Shown here: positions 15,932 to 24,700 of the stretch, one piece after another
How the letters are laid out: each line of letters begins with the position of its first letter
How positions within the stretch are numbered: the first letter of the stretch is position 1
Assembly (NCBI GenBank): GCA_945900785.1
Contig: CAMDJM010000042.1
Location: 1 to 42,637, forward strand
Reading direction: 5' to 3'
Origin: Akkermansia muciniphila
GTDB taxonomy: Bacteria; Verrucomicrobiota; Verrucomicrobiia; Verrucomicrobiales; V1-33
Length of the DNA stretch: 42,637 nt
Notes under the pieces: generated by a model
What the model was told of the DNA's origin: nothing
What the model saw: only the letters and a program-made list of their open reading frames with translations
The model's database searches: none
Translations under genes and position numbers: made by a program

Positions 15932-15961
15932 GCAGGTCACCTCAAAAACTGAAAAAACCGA

Positions 15962-16528
15962 TCAAGGGACAATAATTTGGTCTCCATCCTGAAGCACAGG
16001 ATTATTTGAACCATCAGACAGCACTTTACGCATGTCATAAATGCGTTCTGTGTTACCACGAATGAGTTTGACCTTCCTGGAAATGCTGAATTCCGTAAAT
16101 CCACCCACCTTGGTGATAGCTGCCAGCAAGGTCATCCCTTGTCGCAGTTGAAATTCACCGGGAGCTTTTACTTCCCCCGCCACGCTAACCACGTGACTTG
16201 GTGCGAGGGTTTCACCCTGGATGGATGCTGTCAGGGAAGGGTTGGTGTAAATGTCCGCCGCGCGGTAGGCCGCCTCAATCCTGCGGGCCAGGGCCTCAGC
16301 GGTGATGCCTGCAGCAGGGATCTCCTGATCCAAATGAGGCATCTTGACGGTGCCCCGGTTTGAAACAGGATAAACCATGGTCACACTCGCAGTGTCCGCG
16401 ATAGGGCTTTGCAGCGAAATGTTGACGGAGTCGCCTGGTTTCAAGGTTCCCGCCGTCTGCGCCTGGAGACTGGCAGGCACCACCAATGACATTAGCAATA
16501 CAAGGAACAGGGAAGTTACTGTTTTCAT
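15962..16528 (-). CDS. Polysaccharide export protein with SLBB domain (Wza/GumB-like)
   Basis: The 188-residue protein has a signal peptide (about residues 1-23, ending LQA-QT), a polysaccharide biosynthesis/export domain (LKPGDSVNISLQSP, then RGTVKMPHLDQEIPAAG) and an SLBB domain (VVSVAGEVKAPGEFQLRQGM, then LQDGDQIIV). Such proteins form the periplasmic and outer-membrane conduit for exopolysaccharide. At this length it lacks the C-terminal helix that makes the Wza pore, so a GumB/EpsE-like periplasmic channel is more likely. It lies 47 bp downstream of the BY-kinase gene. Confidence 0.88.
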   Translation of the reverse strand: MKTVTSLFLVLLMSLVVPASLQAQTAGTLKPGDSVNISLQSPIADTASVTMVYPVSNRGTVKMPHLDQEIPAAGITAEALARRIEAAYRAADIYTNPSLTASIQGETLAPSHVVSVAGEVKAPGEFQLRQGMTLLAAITKVGGFTEFSISRKVKLIRGNTERIYDMRKVLSDGSNNPVLQDGDQIIVP

Positions 16529-16575
16529 GGGGAAGATAGGTCGCAGGTTGAATTGATCTGGAACGTTGGGTTCAA

Positions 16576-18771
16576 TTAATAATCGTCATTATTCGTGTCC
16601 GTGGTGCGCGTTGGGCTGCCGCTCCGGGACGGGGTGGAGACGGATCCTGTTGATGCAGTCGCCGCCGGACCAGCGCTGCGGACAGGGCGGGCTTTCTCCA
16701 TATTGGTAGGAGAGTAGTAGGTGTAGTAACTGGTGTAGTATTGATACTGGCTGTCGCTGCGGACATCCACGTTGTTCAGAACGACTCCAAGGAGATTTCC
16801 ACCGACGTTTTCAATCGCCTGTTTCACGCGCATCAACATCGTGCGGGGCAACTTGCGGTGCTGAATCACAACGACCGTCAGATCCACTTCGGAAGCAAGC
16901 ACCGAGGCGTCGCTCACCCCAAGAATCGGAGGAGAGTCAATCAGCACGAGGTCGAAGCGGTTCTTCACATCGGCAATCAATTCCGACATACGCCGGCTGT
17001 TCAAAATACCCGCCGCATCGGCCGGAAGAATGCCGGACGGCATGAAGTAGAGATTCTCAATTGGCGTTTGCAGAATGACGTCCTCCAATTGCAAAGCGGT
17101 GGTAAGGTAATTGGTCAAACCCACCGAGTTGTTGATGTCGAAGAAGGTGTGAAGTTTTGGACGGCGAAGGTCACCATCGATCATCAGCGTGTTGTAACCA
17201 CCTTGAGCACAAATGTAAGCCAGGTTGACCAAAGTGGTGGATTTTCCTTCGCCAGCACCCCCGGAAACAATCGTAATGGCGTTAGCATCGGCACTTTTCC
17301 GGTTAAACTCGATGTTGGTGCGCAAAATCCGGTATGCCTCCGCGTCCGGGCTCAGACCGCTTTGCTTGTGCAGGATGCCGACGTCCTTCGGAATCACCGC
17401 CAGCACAGGAACCCCCAAATACCGCTCCACATCGTCGAGCGTTTTGACGCTGGTATCGAGATACTCGAGGAAGAATGCCAGAACCAAGCCTAGAATCAAA
17501 CCCAGACCAGCTCCGATGGACAGAAGCAAAGGCACATTCGGGCGGGCGGGTGTCAAATCGGTCTTGGCGACCTCGTGCACCTCAATTGGCATACGGGGCA
17601 ACAGTTCTTCGACTTGGGTTTTCAGGAAGGTTTCCCTCATCTGGTTCAACAGATCGAGCCGCATTTCGTAGCGGGTTTTGGCTTGGGCGTATTCGGCTGT
17701 TTTTTGCTTATCCTCAACGGTTTTTTCCCGTTCCCCATCGCTGATCTTGTTCAGACTTTCGATGGCGTCCTCCATATTTTTAATCTGCACCGTCAGACTG
17801 TCGCGATAAGCTTCTGCGGCCTGGCCCAGAATCCTGCTTTCTTCTTCGATTTGTTTGGCCAGTCCAACGACTTTTGGGTGACGTTTTCCAAAGCCGGAAT
17901 TCGTCAAGTTTTGATACTCCACCTTGTCCGCTTTATATTTGCCACCAAAGTTTTCAATCGTGGCATCCCGGATACCCAAACTCAGGGCACTTTCAATCAA
18001 CTGCTGACCACTCAATTTGCGGATGTTTTCCAAATTTGCTTTGAGTGTGGCCACTTGTGTCCTCATCTCCAATGCATTCCGCTGGCTGGCTTCGAAGTTC
18101 CCATTGCTGACGCCCTGCACGGGGGTGTATCCGCGGCCGGCCGAGCCAAATGCTATATCCACAATCCCATTTTGCTTCATGAGGGTCATCATCTCAATGC
18201 GGGCTTCCTCAACCTCGGTTTCCTGACTCTTCAGCTTCCCTGTCAATGCCGTAACCACGGTGCCAACCCGTTCATTTTCCGTTTTTTTGCGCCGCTCTTC
18301 ATAGGCGTCCCTCACGGCATTGGCCAGATCCGATGCTTCCTCGGGCTTCGTGCTGTAAACTTCGATGGAGATGATTTCGGTGCCCCGTTCTTCCTGGGTT
18401 TCAATCATCCGGAAGAGTTTGCTGACCGCTTCATCCTCGCTCATTTCCCAAATGGCCTTGAGGTTTTTCTTATCCACTACCAACAGCAGAGTCTCGCGTG
18501 AAGTAATGATCTTGAATTGGGTTTCCAAAAATTGAGCCGAGAAATTAAGCCGTTCCCCATCGCTGCTCCCCTCGTTGAAAATGCGGGTTTTTGAGCTTTG
18601 ATGGACTTGAAGGCTGGTGCGGCCCACATATTTTTTATCAAGGAGGGAAATGATGACCAATGATGCCAGGAGAACCAGGAAAAAAGTCAGGAGGATGACC
18701 CCCCAGCGGTTTCTCATGACTTGCCAATAGTCCAAGGCATGCATTTTGGATTCTGCGATCTGCTCTTTCAT
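16576..18771 (-). CDS. Polysaccharide co-polymerase with tyrosine autokinase domain (Wzc-like BY-kinase)
   Basis: The 731-residue protein combines a chain-length-determinant domain (TM1 near residues 28-48, long coiled-coil periplasmic part, TM2 near 430) with a C-terminal BY-kinase. The Walker A motif is SGGAGEGKSTTLVNLA (about residue 505), A' is MIDGDLRRP and Walker B is LVLIDSPPI. The tail has a tyrosine cluster (YQYYTSYYTYY, near residue 678) for autophosphorylation, then about 45 Ser/Thr-rich residues ending in DDY. It would control exopolysaccharide polymerisation and export together with the SLBB protein. No glycosyltransferase genes are nearby. Confidence 0.92.
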   Translation of the reverse strand: MKEQIAESKMHALDYWQVMRNRWGVILLTFFLVLLASLVIISLLDKKYVGRTSLQVHQSSKTRIFNEGSSDGERLNFSAQFLETQFKIITSRETLLLVVDKKNLKAIWEMSEDEAVSKLFRMIETQEERGTEIISIEVYSTKPEEASDLANAVRDAYEERRKKTENERVGTVVTALTGKLKSQETEVEEARIEMMTLMKQNGIVDIAFGSAGRGYTPVQGVSNGNFEASQRNALEMRTQVATLKANLENIRKLSGQQLIESALSLGIRDATIENFGGKYKADKVEYQNLTNSGFGKRHPKVVGLAKQIEEESRILGQAAEAYRDSLTVQIKNMEDAIESLNKISDGEREKTVEDKQKTAEYAQAKTRYEMRLDLLNQMRETFLKTQVEELLPRMPIEVHEVAKTDLTPARPNVPLLLSIGAGLGLILGLVLAFFLEYLDTSVKTLDDVERYLGVPVLAVIPKDVGILHKQSGLSPDAEAYRILRTNIEFNRKSADANAITIVSGGAGEGKSTTLVNLAYICAQGGYNTLMIDGDLRRPKLHTFFDINNSVGLTNYLTTALQLEDVILQTPIENLYFMPSGILPADAAGILNSRRMSELIADVKNRFDLVLIDSPPILGVSDASVLASEVDLTVVVIQHRKLPRTMLMRVKQAIENVGGNLLGVVLNNVDVRSDSQYQYYTSYYTYYSPTNMEKARPVRSAGPAATASTGSVSTPSRSGSPTRTTDTNNDDY

Positions 18772-18804
18772 GAAGGGGGAGGGTAAAATTAGAGGGGCGG
18801 TTAC

Positions 18805-18833
18805 TTCTTAGTTGCGAAAGCACCGGATGTAAA
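18805..18833 (-). promoter_or_regulatory. Possible promoter of the BY-kinase gene
   Basis: On the minus strand TTTACA (18828-18833) and TAAGAA (18805-18810) are 17 bp apart and end 33 bp before the kinase ATG. They lie after the upstream terminator, where a promoter is needed. The -10 match is weak. Confidence 0.25.
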
Positions 18834-18839
18834 GTAAAA

Positions 18840-18870
18840 GCCCTCGCCATGTCAGAGACACAGCGAGGGC
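18840..18870 (-). terminator. Intrinsic terminator after the beta-barrel gene
   Basis: GCCCTCGC (18840-18847) and GCGAGGGC (18863-18870) form an 8-bp GC-rich stem with a 15-nt loop. On the minus strand TTTTACTTT follows. It lies 28 bp past the barrel stop and separates it from the BY-kinase transcript. Confidence 0.8.
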
Positions 18871-18898
18871 AGAAACGTTCAACTCAGAAAGTGAAAAG

Positions 18899-20077
18899 TT
18901 AGAATTTGGCGGTCATCCCCAGCGAGAGGATGTGACGGTCGTATTCCCGTTCCGGGACACCGGAAGAGGTGGTGGTGAAGGAATAGCCTGTGTTCAACAC
19001 CAAATTGCGGTAAACGGCGAAATCAAGCCCCAGGGACACTTCGATGATGTCGTCATTGAAAGGTTGGTGTCCTCCCTCAAACTCGTCATGAATGTAATTG
19101 GCTCCAATGTTTCCGGAAAGCCGGTTGGTGAAGCGTTGTTGGAGGCTGACACCGGTGCGGATCGAGGTGCGTTCAGTGGAGTTGCCGATATCCGCATCTT
19201 CAAACCCGTAGCGGCCATACCACCGGAGGTAGGTCTGTTTGGCGACACTCTGGGAAAAACTGGCTTCGATGTAGGGGTTGGTGGTGTTGCCGCCGTTGTC
19301 GCGGTCGCGGACTTCAGCACCAGCGCGGAAGCTCCCGGAGGTGCGGCGGCTGAAGGCATAATCCAAACCAGCAAGGAAATACTGGCTGGTGTAATCCCCG
19401 AAATTGTTATCATACTCTGTCATGCCGTAACGGTAGGTCACAACGCCAGTGGCGGTCTTGGTGAATGCATAGCGGAAGTCCTGGGAGAACAGGTGCGAAA
19501 GGTAGTTTTCGCCGGATTCGGATCCGGAGTCATAGTCGATTCCAGAAATGGTGTAGCCCGTCACGGTGGAGAAACGCTTGGTCCAGGCGTAGGCCACTCC
19601 AAGGTTGTTGTAACCATAAATGTAGGGCTGGGTGCGACGGCCGACAGATGCTCCAATCTGGTAATTCGGCTCATATTCGTAAGCAAAGTAGAGATTGTCC
19701 GTGATTGTCAGACGGGGGTTGACCCGGTGGCGCAGGGCGAAGTTGATGCTGGCACTCTGTTGGAACTCATCCATGCCCTCAGGGGCATCAATGTAAAAGA
19801 AGGGATTGTAACTGATGCCGACGGAATAGGAAGTGCGGCGGTCTCCCGTGTTGTATTGGGCTTCGAGCTTGCCTTGGATAGAGGAACTGGATTTCTCGTC
19901 TGTCGCGCTCACGTTGACATTGGAGTCCCAGCCAGCACCAAGACCGACATTGACTGAAAAGGGCAGTTTTTTCTCGAATTCGTCGCGTTGGCCGAGGCTC
20001 AACAGCCCTTGCCCATGGGCACCAGAGCAGAATACGACAACTGAACAGGCGGAAATCAGGCTTAATTTGCGTTTCAT
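18899..20077 (-). CDS. Outer-membrane beta-barrel protein linked to exopolysaccharide export
   Basis: The 392-residue protein has a signal peptide (MKRKLSLISACSVVVFCSGA) and then repeated amphipathic strands with alternating aromatic residues (SYSVGISYNPFFY, FLAGLDYAFSRRTSGSF), ending with HILSLGMTAKF; a terminal Phe is typical of BAM substrates. It resembles the outer-membrane beta-barrel proteins found with SLBB/BY-kinase export systems. The start at 20077 gives a clean signal peptide; the frame extends to 20164 without a convincing start. It has its own terminator upstream of the kinase gene. Confidence 0.75.
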   Translation of the reverse strand: MKRKLSLISACSVVVFCSGAHGQGLLSLGQRDEFEKKLPFSVNVGLGAGWDSNVNVSATDEKSSSSIQGKLEAQYNTGDRRTSYSVGISYNPFFYIDAPEGMDEFQQSASINFALRHRVNPRLTITDNLYFAYEYEPNYQIGASVGRRTQPYIYGYNNLGVAYAWTKRFSTVTGYTISGIDYDSGSESGENYLSHLFSQDFRYAFTKTATGVVTYRYGMTEYDNNFGDYTSQYFLAGLDYAFSRRTSGSFRAGAEVRDRDNGGNTTNPYIEASFSQSVAKQTYLRWYGRYGFEDADIGNSTERTSIRTGVSLQQRFTNRLSGNIGANYIHDEFEGGHQPFNDDIIEVSLGLDFAVYRNLVLNTGYSFTTTSSGVPEREYDRHILSLGMTAKF

Positions 20078-20213
20078 GGAAAAGGATGGAAGTGTTTGAA
20101 AAGCTTGGGGGGAGTTGAATTCGAAAGGGAAATGACCTGAAATTCCGCCGTATATTCGAGACATTGCCAGCGGATTGGCCAGCTTTCAAGGCAATTGTTT
20201 AAAAAAGTCAGGT

Positions 20214-20942
20214 TTATTCCGGGGCATCGCGGGTGACGGGAGCAACCGGACGGCGGGGTTTGGCGGGAATGATAATTATGATTTCTTTAGCCGGCACCGC
20301 ATCGGTGTCGCCCCCCTCATGGATTCTCCCTCCCCGGACGGGCGAGGTTGCGTAAATCCCGGAAATGCCAACGGCAGGGGAGTCATCGAAAAATCCATAG
20401 TCTATCCCTGCGTTCACTTCTTTAGCGACTTCCCCGGCCGGCTGGACGGGGATTGATTCCTTGCCTGGGGATTTCCCCACCGGGGATTTTCCCTCACCAG
20501 CGGGGTCAGGGGATTTTTCCGCCAGCCAGTCAACCGATTTTTCACCCAATTCGCTGGCGAGCGCAGCTTTTAAAGTAGATGCCGTCTCGGGAGCCTCCTG
20601 AAGGGCACATTCGGTAATCCTGGCTGCAGCAGGTGGTAGCATGCGGATGGCGGCGAGAACCAGTTTGGCGGTCAGGCTCGGGTCGTGGCCAGCGAGATCG
20701 ATCGCGGTGCGGATAATCGGGCAAACGCATAGCTCGTCCGTAGCCAGAGCGTCCTCCACAGCCAGCACGAGGCGACCTAGATCCTTGGCGAAATCATGGC
20801 GCATTTTTTGGAGCACCAGGGAACAATCTGTTTTGGTGGACGGCGGTGCCACGCGCTTAACCTCACTCTGCGCCCCTGCAGACTGCACCATGGCCATTGC
20901 TGCCAACAGGGAAAGGAAAGGGATTGCAGGGGGAAGTCGCAT
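20214..20942 (-). CDS. Secreted protein of unknown function
   Basis: I do not recognise this 242-residue protein. It has a signal peptide (about 1-24, ending AGA-QS), a helical middle (roughly 40-140) with three cysteines (CVCP plus one near TECAL), a Lys/Pro/Ser-rich linker, and a C-terminal part with a strongly hydrophobic run (EIIIIIPAK). The pattern suggests an exported, perhaps surface or periplasmic protein. It starts 28 bp after the tRNA-Gly gene, and its stop is 136 bp before the barrel start, so it may be linked to the export group. Confidence 0.65.
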   Translation of the reverse strand: MRLPPAIPFLSLLAAMAMVQSAGAQSEVKRVAPPSTKTDCSLVLQKMRHDFAKDLGRLVLAVEDALATDELCVCPIIRTAIDLAGHDPSLTAKLVLAAIRMLPPAAARITECALQEAPETASTLKAALASELGEKSVDWLAEKSPDPAGEGKSPVGKSPGKESIPVQPAGEVAKEVNAGIDYGFFDDSPAVGISGIYATSPVRGGRIHEGGDTDAVPAKEIIIIIPAKPRRPVAPVTRDAPE

Positions 20943-20970
20943 CGGGCAGAAATTCTGCCTGAGGCTGAAG

Positions 20971-21044
20971 TGGAGCGGGCAGCGGGAATCGAACCCGCCT
21001 GGCCAGCTTGGAAGGCTGGAACTTTACCACTAAGCTATGCCCGC
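20971..21044 (-). tRNA. tRNA-Gly (anticodon UCC)
   Basis: The minus strand folds into a complete cloverleaf: acceptor GCGGGCA pairs with TGCCCGC, the D-loop contains AGTGGTA, the anticodon arm CCAGC-CTTCCAA-GCTGG presents TCC, and the T-loop is GTTCGATTC. CCA is encoded in the DNA. The 74-nt length and the T-arm are standard for a UCC glycine tRNA. Confidence 0.97.
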
Positions 21045-21064
21045 TGAATTCGCCACAGGTGCCT

Positions 21065-21093
21065 CATTTTGCTAAAAACCAGAAGTTCTGCAA
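21065..21093 (-). promoter_or_regulatory. Possible promoter of tRNA-Gly
   Basis: On the minus strand TTGCAG (21088-21093) and AAAATG (21065-21070) are separated by 17 bp and lie 20 bp upstream of the tRNA 5' end. The -35 is good, the -10 weak. A 6-bp hairpin (TCTAAG/CTTAGA, 21102-21117) lies just upstream. Confidence 0.3.
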
Positions 21094-21149
21094 GTATTAT
21101 TTCTAAGTTTGCTTAGACATTCGGCATTTATTCCTGGGACGATGCTGTA

Positions 21150-22190
21150 TTAATGCACATCGAACGCATCGCGCAAGGCGTCTCCTAAAAAATTCAACGC
21201 GAGCAAAGCCACCCCCATCGCGACGGCGGGGGTGACGAGGAGCCACCACCGGGAAACCAGCGGATTTACCGCGCTGGCCCCCTCTTTCAACAGGGTGCCC
21301 CAACTGGAGGCTGGCTCCTCAATGCCAAGACCAAGGAAACTGAGGAAACTTTCATCCAGCACCACCACGGGGACAGTCAGCGTGAGATAGGTCAGGATGA
21401 CGGTCCAGAGATTTGGCAGCAAGTGGCGGGTCATGATTTTCCACTGGGACTGCCCGAGCACCCGCGCCGCTGAGATAAATTGCTGCTCTTTCAAAACGAG
21501 CACCTGCCCCCGAACGATCCGGGCCATGGTGAGCCATTCAATGAATCCGAGACAGAAAATCAAAATCAGGGTTCGCTGGTATGGAATTGCGCCATCCACC
21601 CAGGACTTGAGCATCAACCAGTTGTGAGCATCTGCCGCCGCCCGCGCCTGATTGATGGCGAGGCTGAGGGGCCCGCTGAGCGCGCTGATCAGAATCAGGA
21701 CGAAGAGCACCCGGGGATTGGCATACAGCACGTCCACGAGCCGCATCAGAAAATGGTCCACTTTGCCCCCATAAAATCCGGCGGTCATACCGATGAGGGT
21801 GCCGATGAACAAGCTCACCGCCGCCGCACACAGCCCGACCACCAGGGAAACCCTCCCTCCCGACAGCACACGATAAAGCACATCCCGGCCATTGGCATCG
21901 GTCCCCAGCCAAGCGGTATAGGTGCCGCCTTGGGCCGTCTGGACGAGCGATCCCGGCGGACTGTAGGTGGCAGCACTGGTGCTGTTCCTCAGGGAGGTTG
22001 CACCCGCCCCCCGGTTGGCTCCATCCAGGGAATTCAGGACCGGCGGAGCCACGAAACACGCCATGGCCGAAATCACGAGCACCGCCAGCGAGATCATAGC
22101 CATCCGATCCAGCTTCAGGCGCTCCCACCCCGTCAGGGAATCGGAGGCAGAGGACCCGGTGGTGGTCATGGCGGCAGCGGCACTACTCAT
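21150..22190 (-). CDS. ABC transporter permease, OppC/DppC family
   Basis: The 346-residue inner-membrane permease has a long N-terminal tail, TM1 near residues 30-50, a loop with WLGTDANGRDVLYRVLSGGR (typical of OppC), and five further segments. The EAA loop is FISAARVLGQSQWKIMTRHLLPN, the contact site for the ATPase. With OppB it would form the channel of a peptide or nickel-type importer. The ATG at 22190 overlaps the oppB stop; a longer frame to 22226 would lie inside oppB. No ATPase or binding-protein gene is in the window. Confidence 0.9.
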   Translation of the reverse strand: MSSAAAAMTTTGSSASDSLTGWERLKLDRMAMISLAVLVISAMACFVAPPVLNSLDGANRGAGATSLRNSTSAATYSPPGSLVQTAQGGTYTAWLGTDANGRDVLYRVLSGGRVSLVVGLCAAAVSLFIGTLIGMTAGFYGGKVDHFLMRLVDVLYANPRVLFVLILISALSGPLSLAINQARAAADAHNWLMLKSWVDGAIPYQRTLILIFCLGFIEWLTMARIVRGQVLVLKEQQFISAARVLGQSQWKIMTRHLLPNLWTVILTYLTLTVPVVVLDESFLSFLGLGIEEPASSWGTLLKEGASAVNPLVSRWWLLVTPAVAMGVALLALNFLGDALRDAFDVH

Positions 22191-23103
22191 ATAATTTGAT
22201 GCGCCGGTCCAGCACGCAGTAGACAATATCGACGAAGAAATTCAGCACCACCAGCAGGACGCAATAGACCGCCACGGCACCCATGAGGAGAAAGCCATCT
22301 TTATTTAAAATAGAACTGACAAAGTGCTGCCCGGCTCCGGGAATTCCAAAAACACTTTCCACCACGACACTGCCCGTGAGCAGTCCGGCGGCCAGCGGGC
22401 CGAGGTAGCTGACGACGGGTAGAATCGCCACCTTCAGCGCGTGCCGGAAGATCACCTTCCGTTCCGGCAGGCCTTTCGCCCGGGCGGTGCGGATGAAATC
22501 GGCCCCCAGGACTTCGACCATACTATTCCGCATCAGCCGCGCGACATAGGCCCCGTAGGGGATGGCGAGACAGATCGACGGTAAAATCAAATGGTGGAGG
22601 CCCGTCCAGCCCCCCACGGGAAACCAACGCAGGCCCAAGGCAAAAACCAGGACCAAGAGCGGCCCGGTGACAAAAGTGGGCAAGGAAATGGCCAGCAGCG
22701 CCCCAGTCATCGCAAGACGGTCCGGCCAATGATTTTTCCGCGCTGCAGCCAAGGCCCCGGCGATGATGCCGCCTGATGCCGCGAGCACAAAAGCCACCGC
22801 GCCCAGGGTGAAACTCACGGGGAGGCTTTGCCTGAGGATTTCGGCCACAGTGAAATTTTTCGATTTCATCGACTCCCGGAAATCACCACGCAAGGCGTCT
22901 CCCCACCAGCGTGCCACCTGCACCGGCAGCGGACCATCCAGCTTATACTTGACCTCCTTTTCGTGAATTTGCTGCGCAGTCAGATCACGTTCAAAAGAAA
23001 ACGGTCCGCCCGGCGAGGTGCGGAAGAGGATAAACGTCAGCGTCAATACCACCGCCAGCACCGCGAGGAGACTGAGGAAACGTGATATTAAAAACCGGCC
23101 CAT
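22183..23103 (-). CDS. ABC transporter permease, OppB/DppB family
   Basis: This 306-residue permease starts MGRFLISRFLSLLAVLAVV, with TM1 at about residues 8-30, then the large periplasmic loop and five more segments. The EAA motif is FIRTARAKGLPERKVIFRHALK, and the FGIPGAGQHFVSSI and LDRRIKLYE blocks are typical of OppB. Its stop overlaps the start of oppC by a few bases, so the two are translated together. A start six residues earlier (23121) is possible. It lies after the pgk terminator, so it has its own promoter or none that I can identify. Confidence 0.92.
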   Translation of the reverse strand: MGRFLISRFLSLLAVLAVVLTLTFILFRTSPGGPFSFERDLTAQQIHEKEVKYKLDGPLPVQVARWWGDALRGDFRESMKSKNFTVAEILRQSLPVSFTLGAVAFVLAASGGIIAGALAAARKNHWPDRLAMTGALLAISLPTFVTGPLLVLVFALGLRWFPVGGWTGLHHLILPSICLAIPYGAYVARLMRNSMVEVLGADFIRTARAKGLPERKVIFRHALKVAILPVVSYLGPLAAGLLTGSVVVESVFGIPGAGQHFVSSILNKDGFLLMGAVAVYCVLLVVLNFFVDIVYCVLDRRIKLYE

Positions 23104-23191
23104 GGAAACCCAGTCATCCAACCGGGAAGGCCGTCCGGCAACAAAGAATGCGCCCGGCCCCTGTGAAAATTACCACGGCAACACCCGCCTC

Positions 23192-23237
23192 AAACCAAAA
23201 AGAACCCCAAAAGGGAACTGGGGCCTTTTTGGGGTTC
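23192..23237 (-). terminator. Intrinsic terminator after pgk
   Basis: GAACCCCAAAA (23202-23212) pairs with TTTTGGGGTTC (23227-23237), and a T-run follows on the minus strand (23197-23201). It lies 48 bp past the pgk stop and separates pgk from oppBC. Confidence 0.85.
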
Positions 23238-23284
23238 ATCCAAGGGAATGATGGAGCAGAGGCCCCGCTTGGGCTGATGCCGGG

Positions 23285-24499
23285 TTATTTGTCTGCGATG
23301 GCAGCCACTCCCGGGAGTTCTTTGCCTTCCAGGAGTTCCAGGCTGGCACCGCCACCGGTGGAGATGAAGGTCATCTGGTCACCCACGCCAGCCATTTTCA
23401 CCGCTTTCACGCTGTCACCGCCGCCGATGATGGTTTTGGCGGAGGTATTGGCTGCGATGGCTTCCGCAATCTCAAAGGTGCCTTTGGCGCAGGCTTTGAT
23501 TTCGAAGACACCCATGGGGCCATTCCATAGCACGGTTTTCGCCTTGGCGATTTCCCCGCTGAAGAGCTTCACGGACTCTGGCCCGATATCCACCCCTTCC
23601 CAGCCATCCGGGATGCTCTCGCCCTGGCCGGTGATCCTGATCTCGCCCACCTGCATGGTGCCGAAGTCGAAGCTGTCCGTAATGACCGCATCCACCGGGA
23701 TAAGGAATTTCACTCCCCGTTCCCTGGCCTTGACCAGCGCGGCCTCAGCGATGGGTTCCCACTCAGGTTTGTAGAGGCTCTTTCCGATGCCGATGCCCTG
23801 CACGAGCTTGCGGAAAGTGTAAGCCATGCCGCCGCCGATGATGACGGTATCGGCTTTTTCAAGGAGAGCATTGATCACCCCGATCTTGTCACTGACCTTG
23901 GCCCCGCCGAGGATCACCACAAACGGACGGTCCGGGTTTTGCAGCTCATCGTGCATATAGGTCAGTTCCTTCTCCATGAGCAGGCCGCTGACGCCGGGCA
24001 AAAAGGCGGCGACACCAGCCGTGGAACTGTGAGCGCGGTGGGCACTGCCGAAGGCGTCGTTCACGAAAATTTCGGCAAGGGCGGCAAATTGTTTGGAAAG
24101 CTCCACCTCGTTCTTTTCCTCCCCGGCGTGGAAGCGGACGTTCTCCAACAGAAGCACCCCTCCATCCGGCAAAGCCTTCGCCATGGCTTCGGCTTCGGGA
24201 CCTGTGCTCGTTTCAGAAAATCCGACCGGCACTCCCAGCAAGTCACTCAGTGCGGCTGCCACCGGGCGCAGGCTCTGCTTCGGATCCACCTGCCCCTTCG
24301 GACGGCCAAGATGGCTGCACAAAATCACCTTCGCGCCCTTGGCTATGAGGTATTTCAGCGTCGGCAGGGTTTCCTCAATGCGGGTGGCATCAGTGATCAC
24401 CATCACCCCGTCTTTTTCCGTCAGCGGCACATTGAAGTCCACGCGCACAAGGCAGCGTTTGCCGGCAGGATCGAAATCACGGATGCTTTTTTTAGCCAT
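23285..24499 (-). CDS. pgk: Phosphoglycerate kinase
   Basis: This 404-residue cytoplasmic enzyme of glycolysis converts 1,3-bisphosphoglycerate and ADP to 3-phosphoglycerate and ATP. The signature VRVDFNVPL is near residue 18. Substrate-binding HLGRPKG (about 64), ENVRFHAGEEKN, VNDAFGSAHRAHSS, VILGGAKVSDK and the nucleotide-loop GGGDSVKAV are all present. Length and order are standard, and the Met start at 24499 has no competing upstream start. It is a single-gene unit: 201 bp separate it from the efflux gene upstream. Confidence 0.97.
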   Translation of the reverse strand: MAKKSIRDFDPAGKRCLVRVDFNVPLTEKDGVMVITDATRIEETLPTLKYLIAKGAKVILCSHLGRPKGQVDPKQSLRPVAAALSDLLGVPVGFSETSTGPEAEAMAKALPDGGVLLLENVRFHAGEEKNEVELSKQFAALAEIFVNDAFGSAHRAHSSTAGVAAFLPGVSGLLMEKELTYMHDELQNPDRPFVVILGGAKVSDKIGVINALLEKADTVIIGGGMAYTFRKLVQGIGIGKSLYKPEWEPIAEAALVKARERGVKFLIPVDAVITDSFDFGTMQVGEIRITGQGESIPDGWEGVDIGPESVKLFSGEIAKAKTVLWNGPMGVFEIKACAKGTFEIAEAIAANTSAKTIIGGGDSVKAVKMAGVGDQMTFISTGGGASLELLEGKELPGVAAIADK

Positions 24500-24700
24500 A
24501 AGTCAGGTTGGTTGGGAAGGGGGAAGAATGAAAACTGGAGAACGGAATCCGCGCCGTAGCCTTGCCTCCGGCAAAATGCAAACGACCCCTGCTTGATTCC
24601 AGGTCCAGCGGCAGGGCGGCCATGCCCACGCAAAGCTCAGACCAGATCCCAACGGTGCCGCCAAACCTATATAGGCATGAGTCGCTGGCGTAATTCCCTG

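Noticed and set aside
24600..24700. CCTATATAGG palindrome as a pgk promoter
   Set aside because: No -35 box at proper distance could be found; it may be chance.
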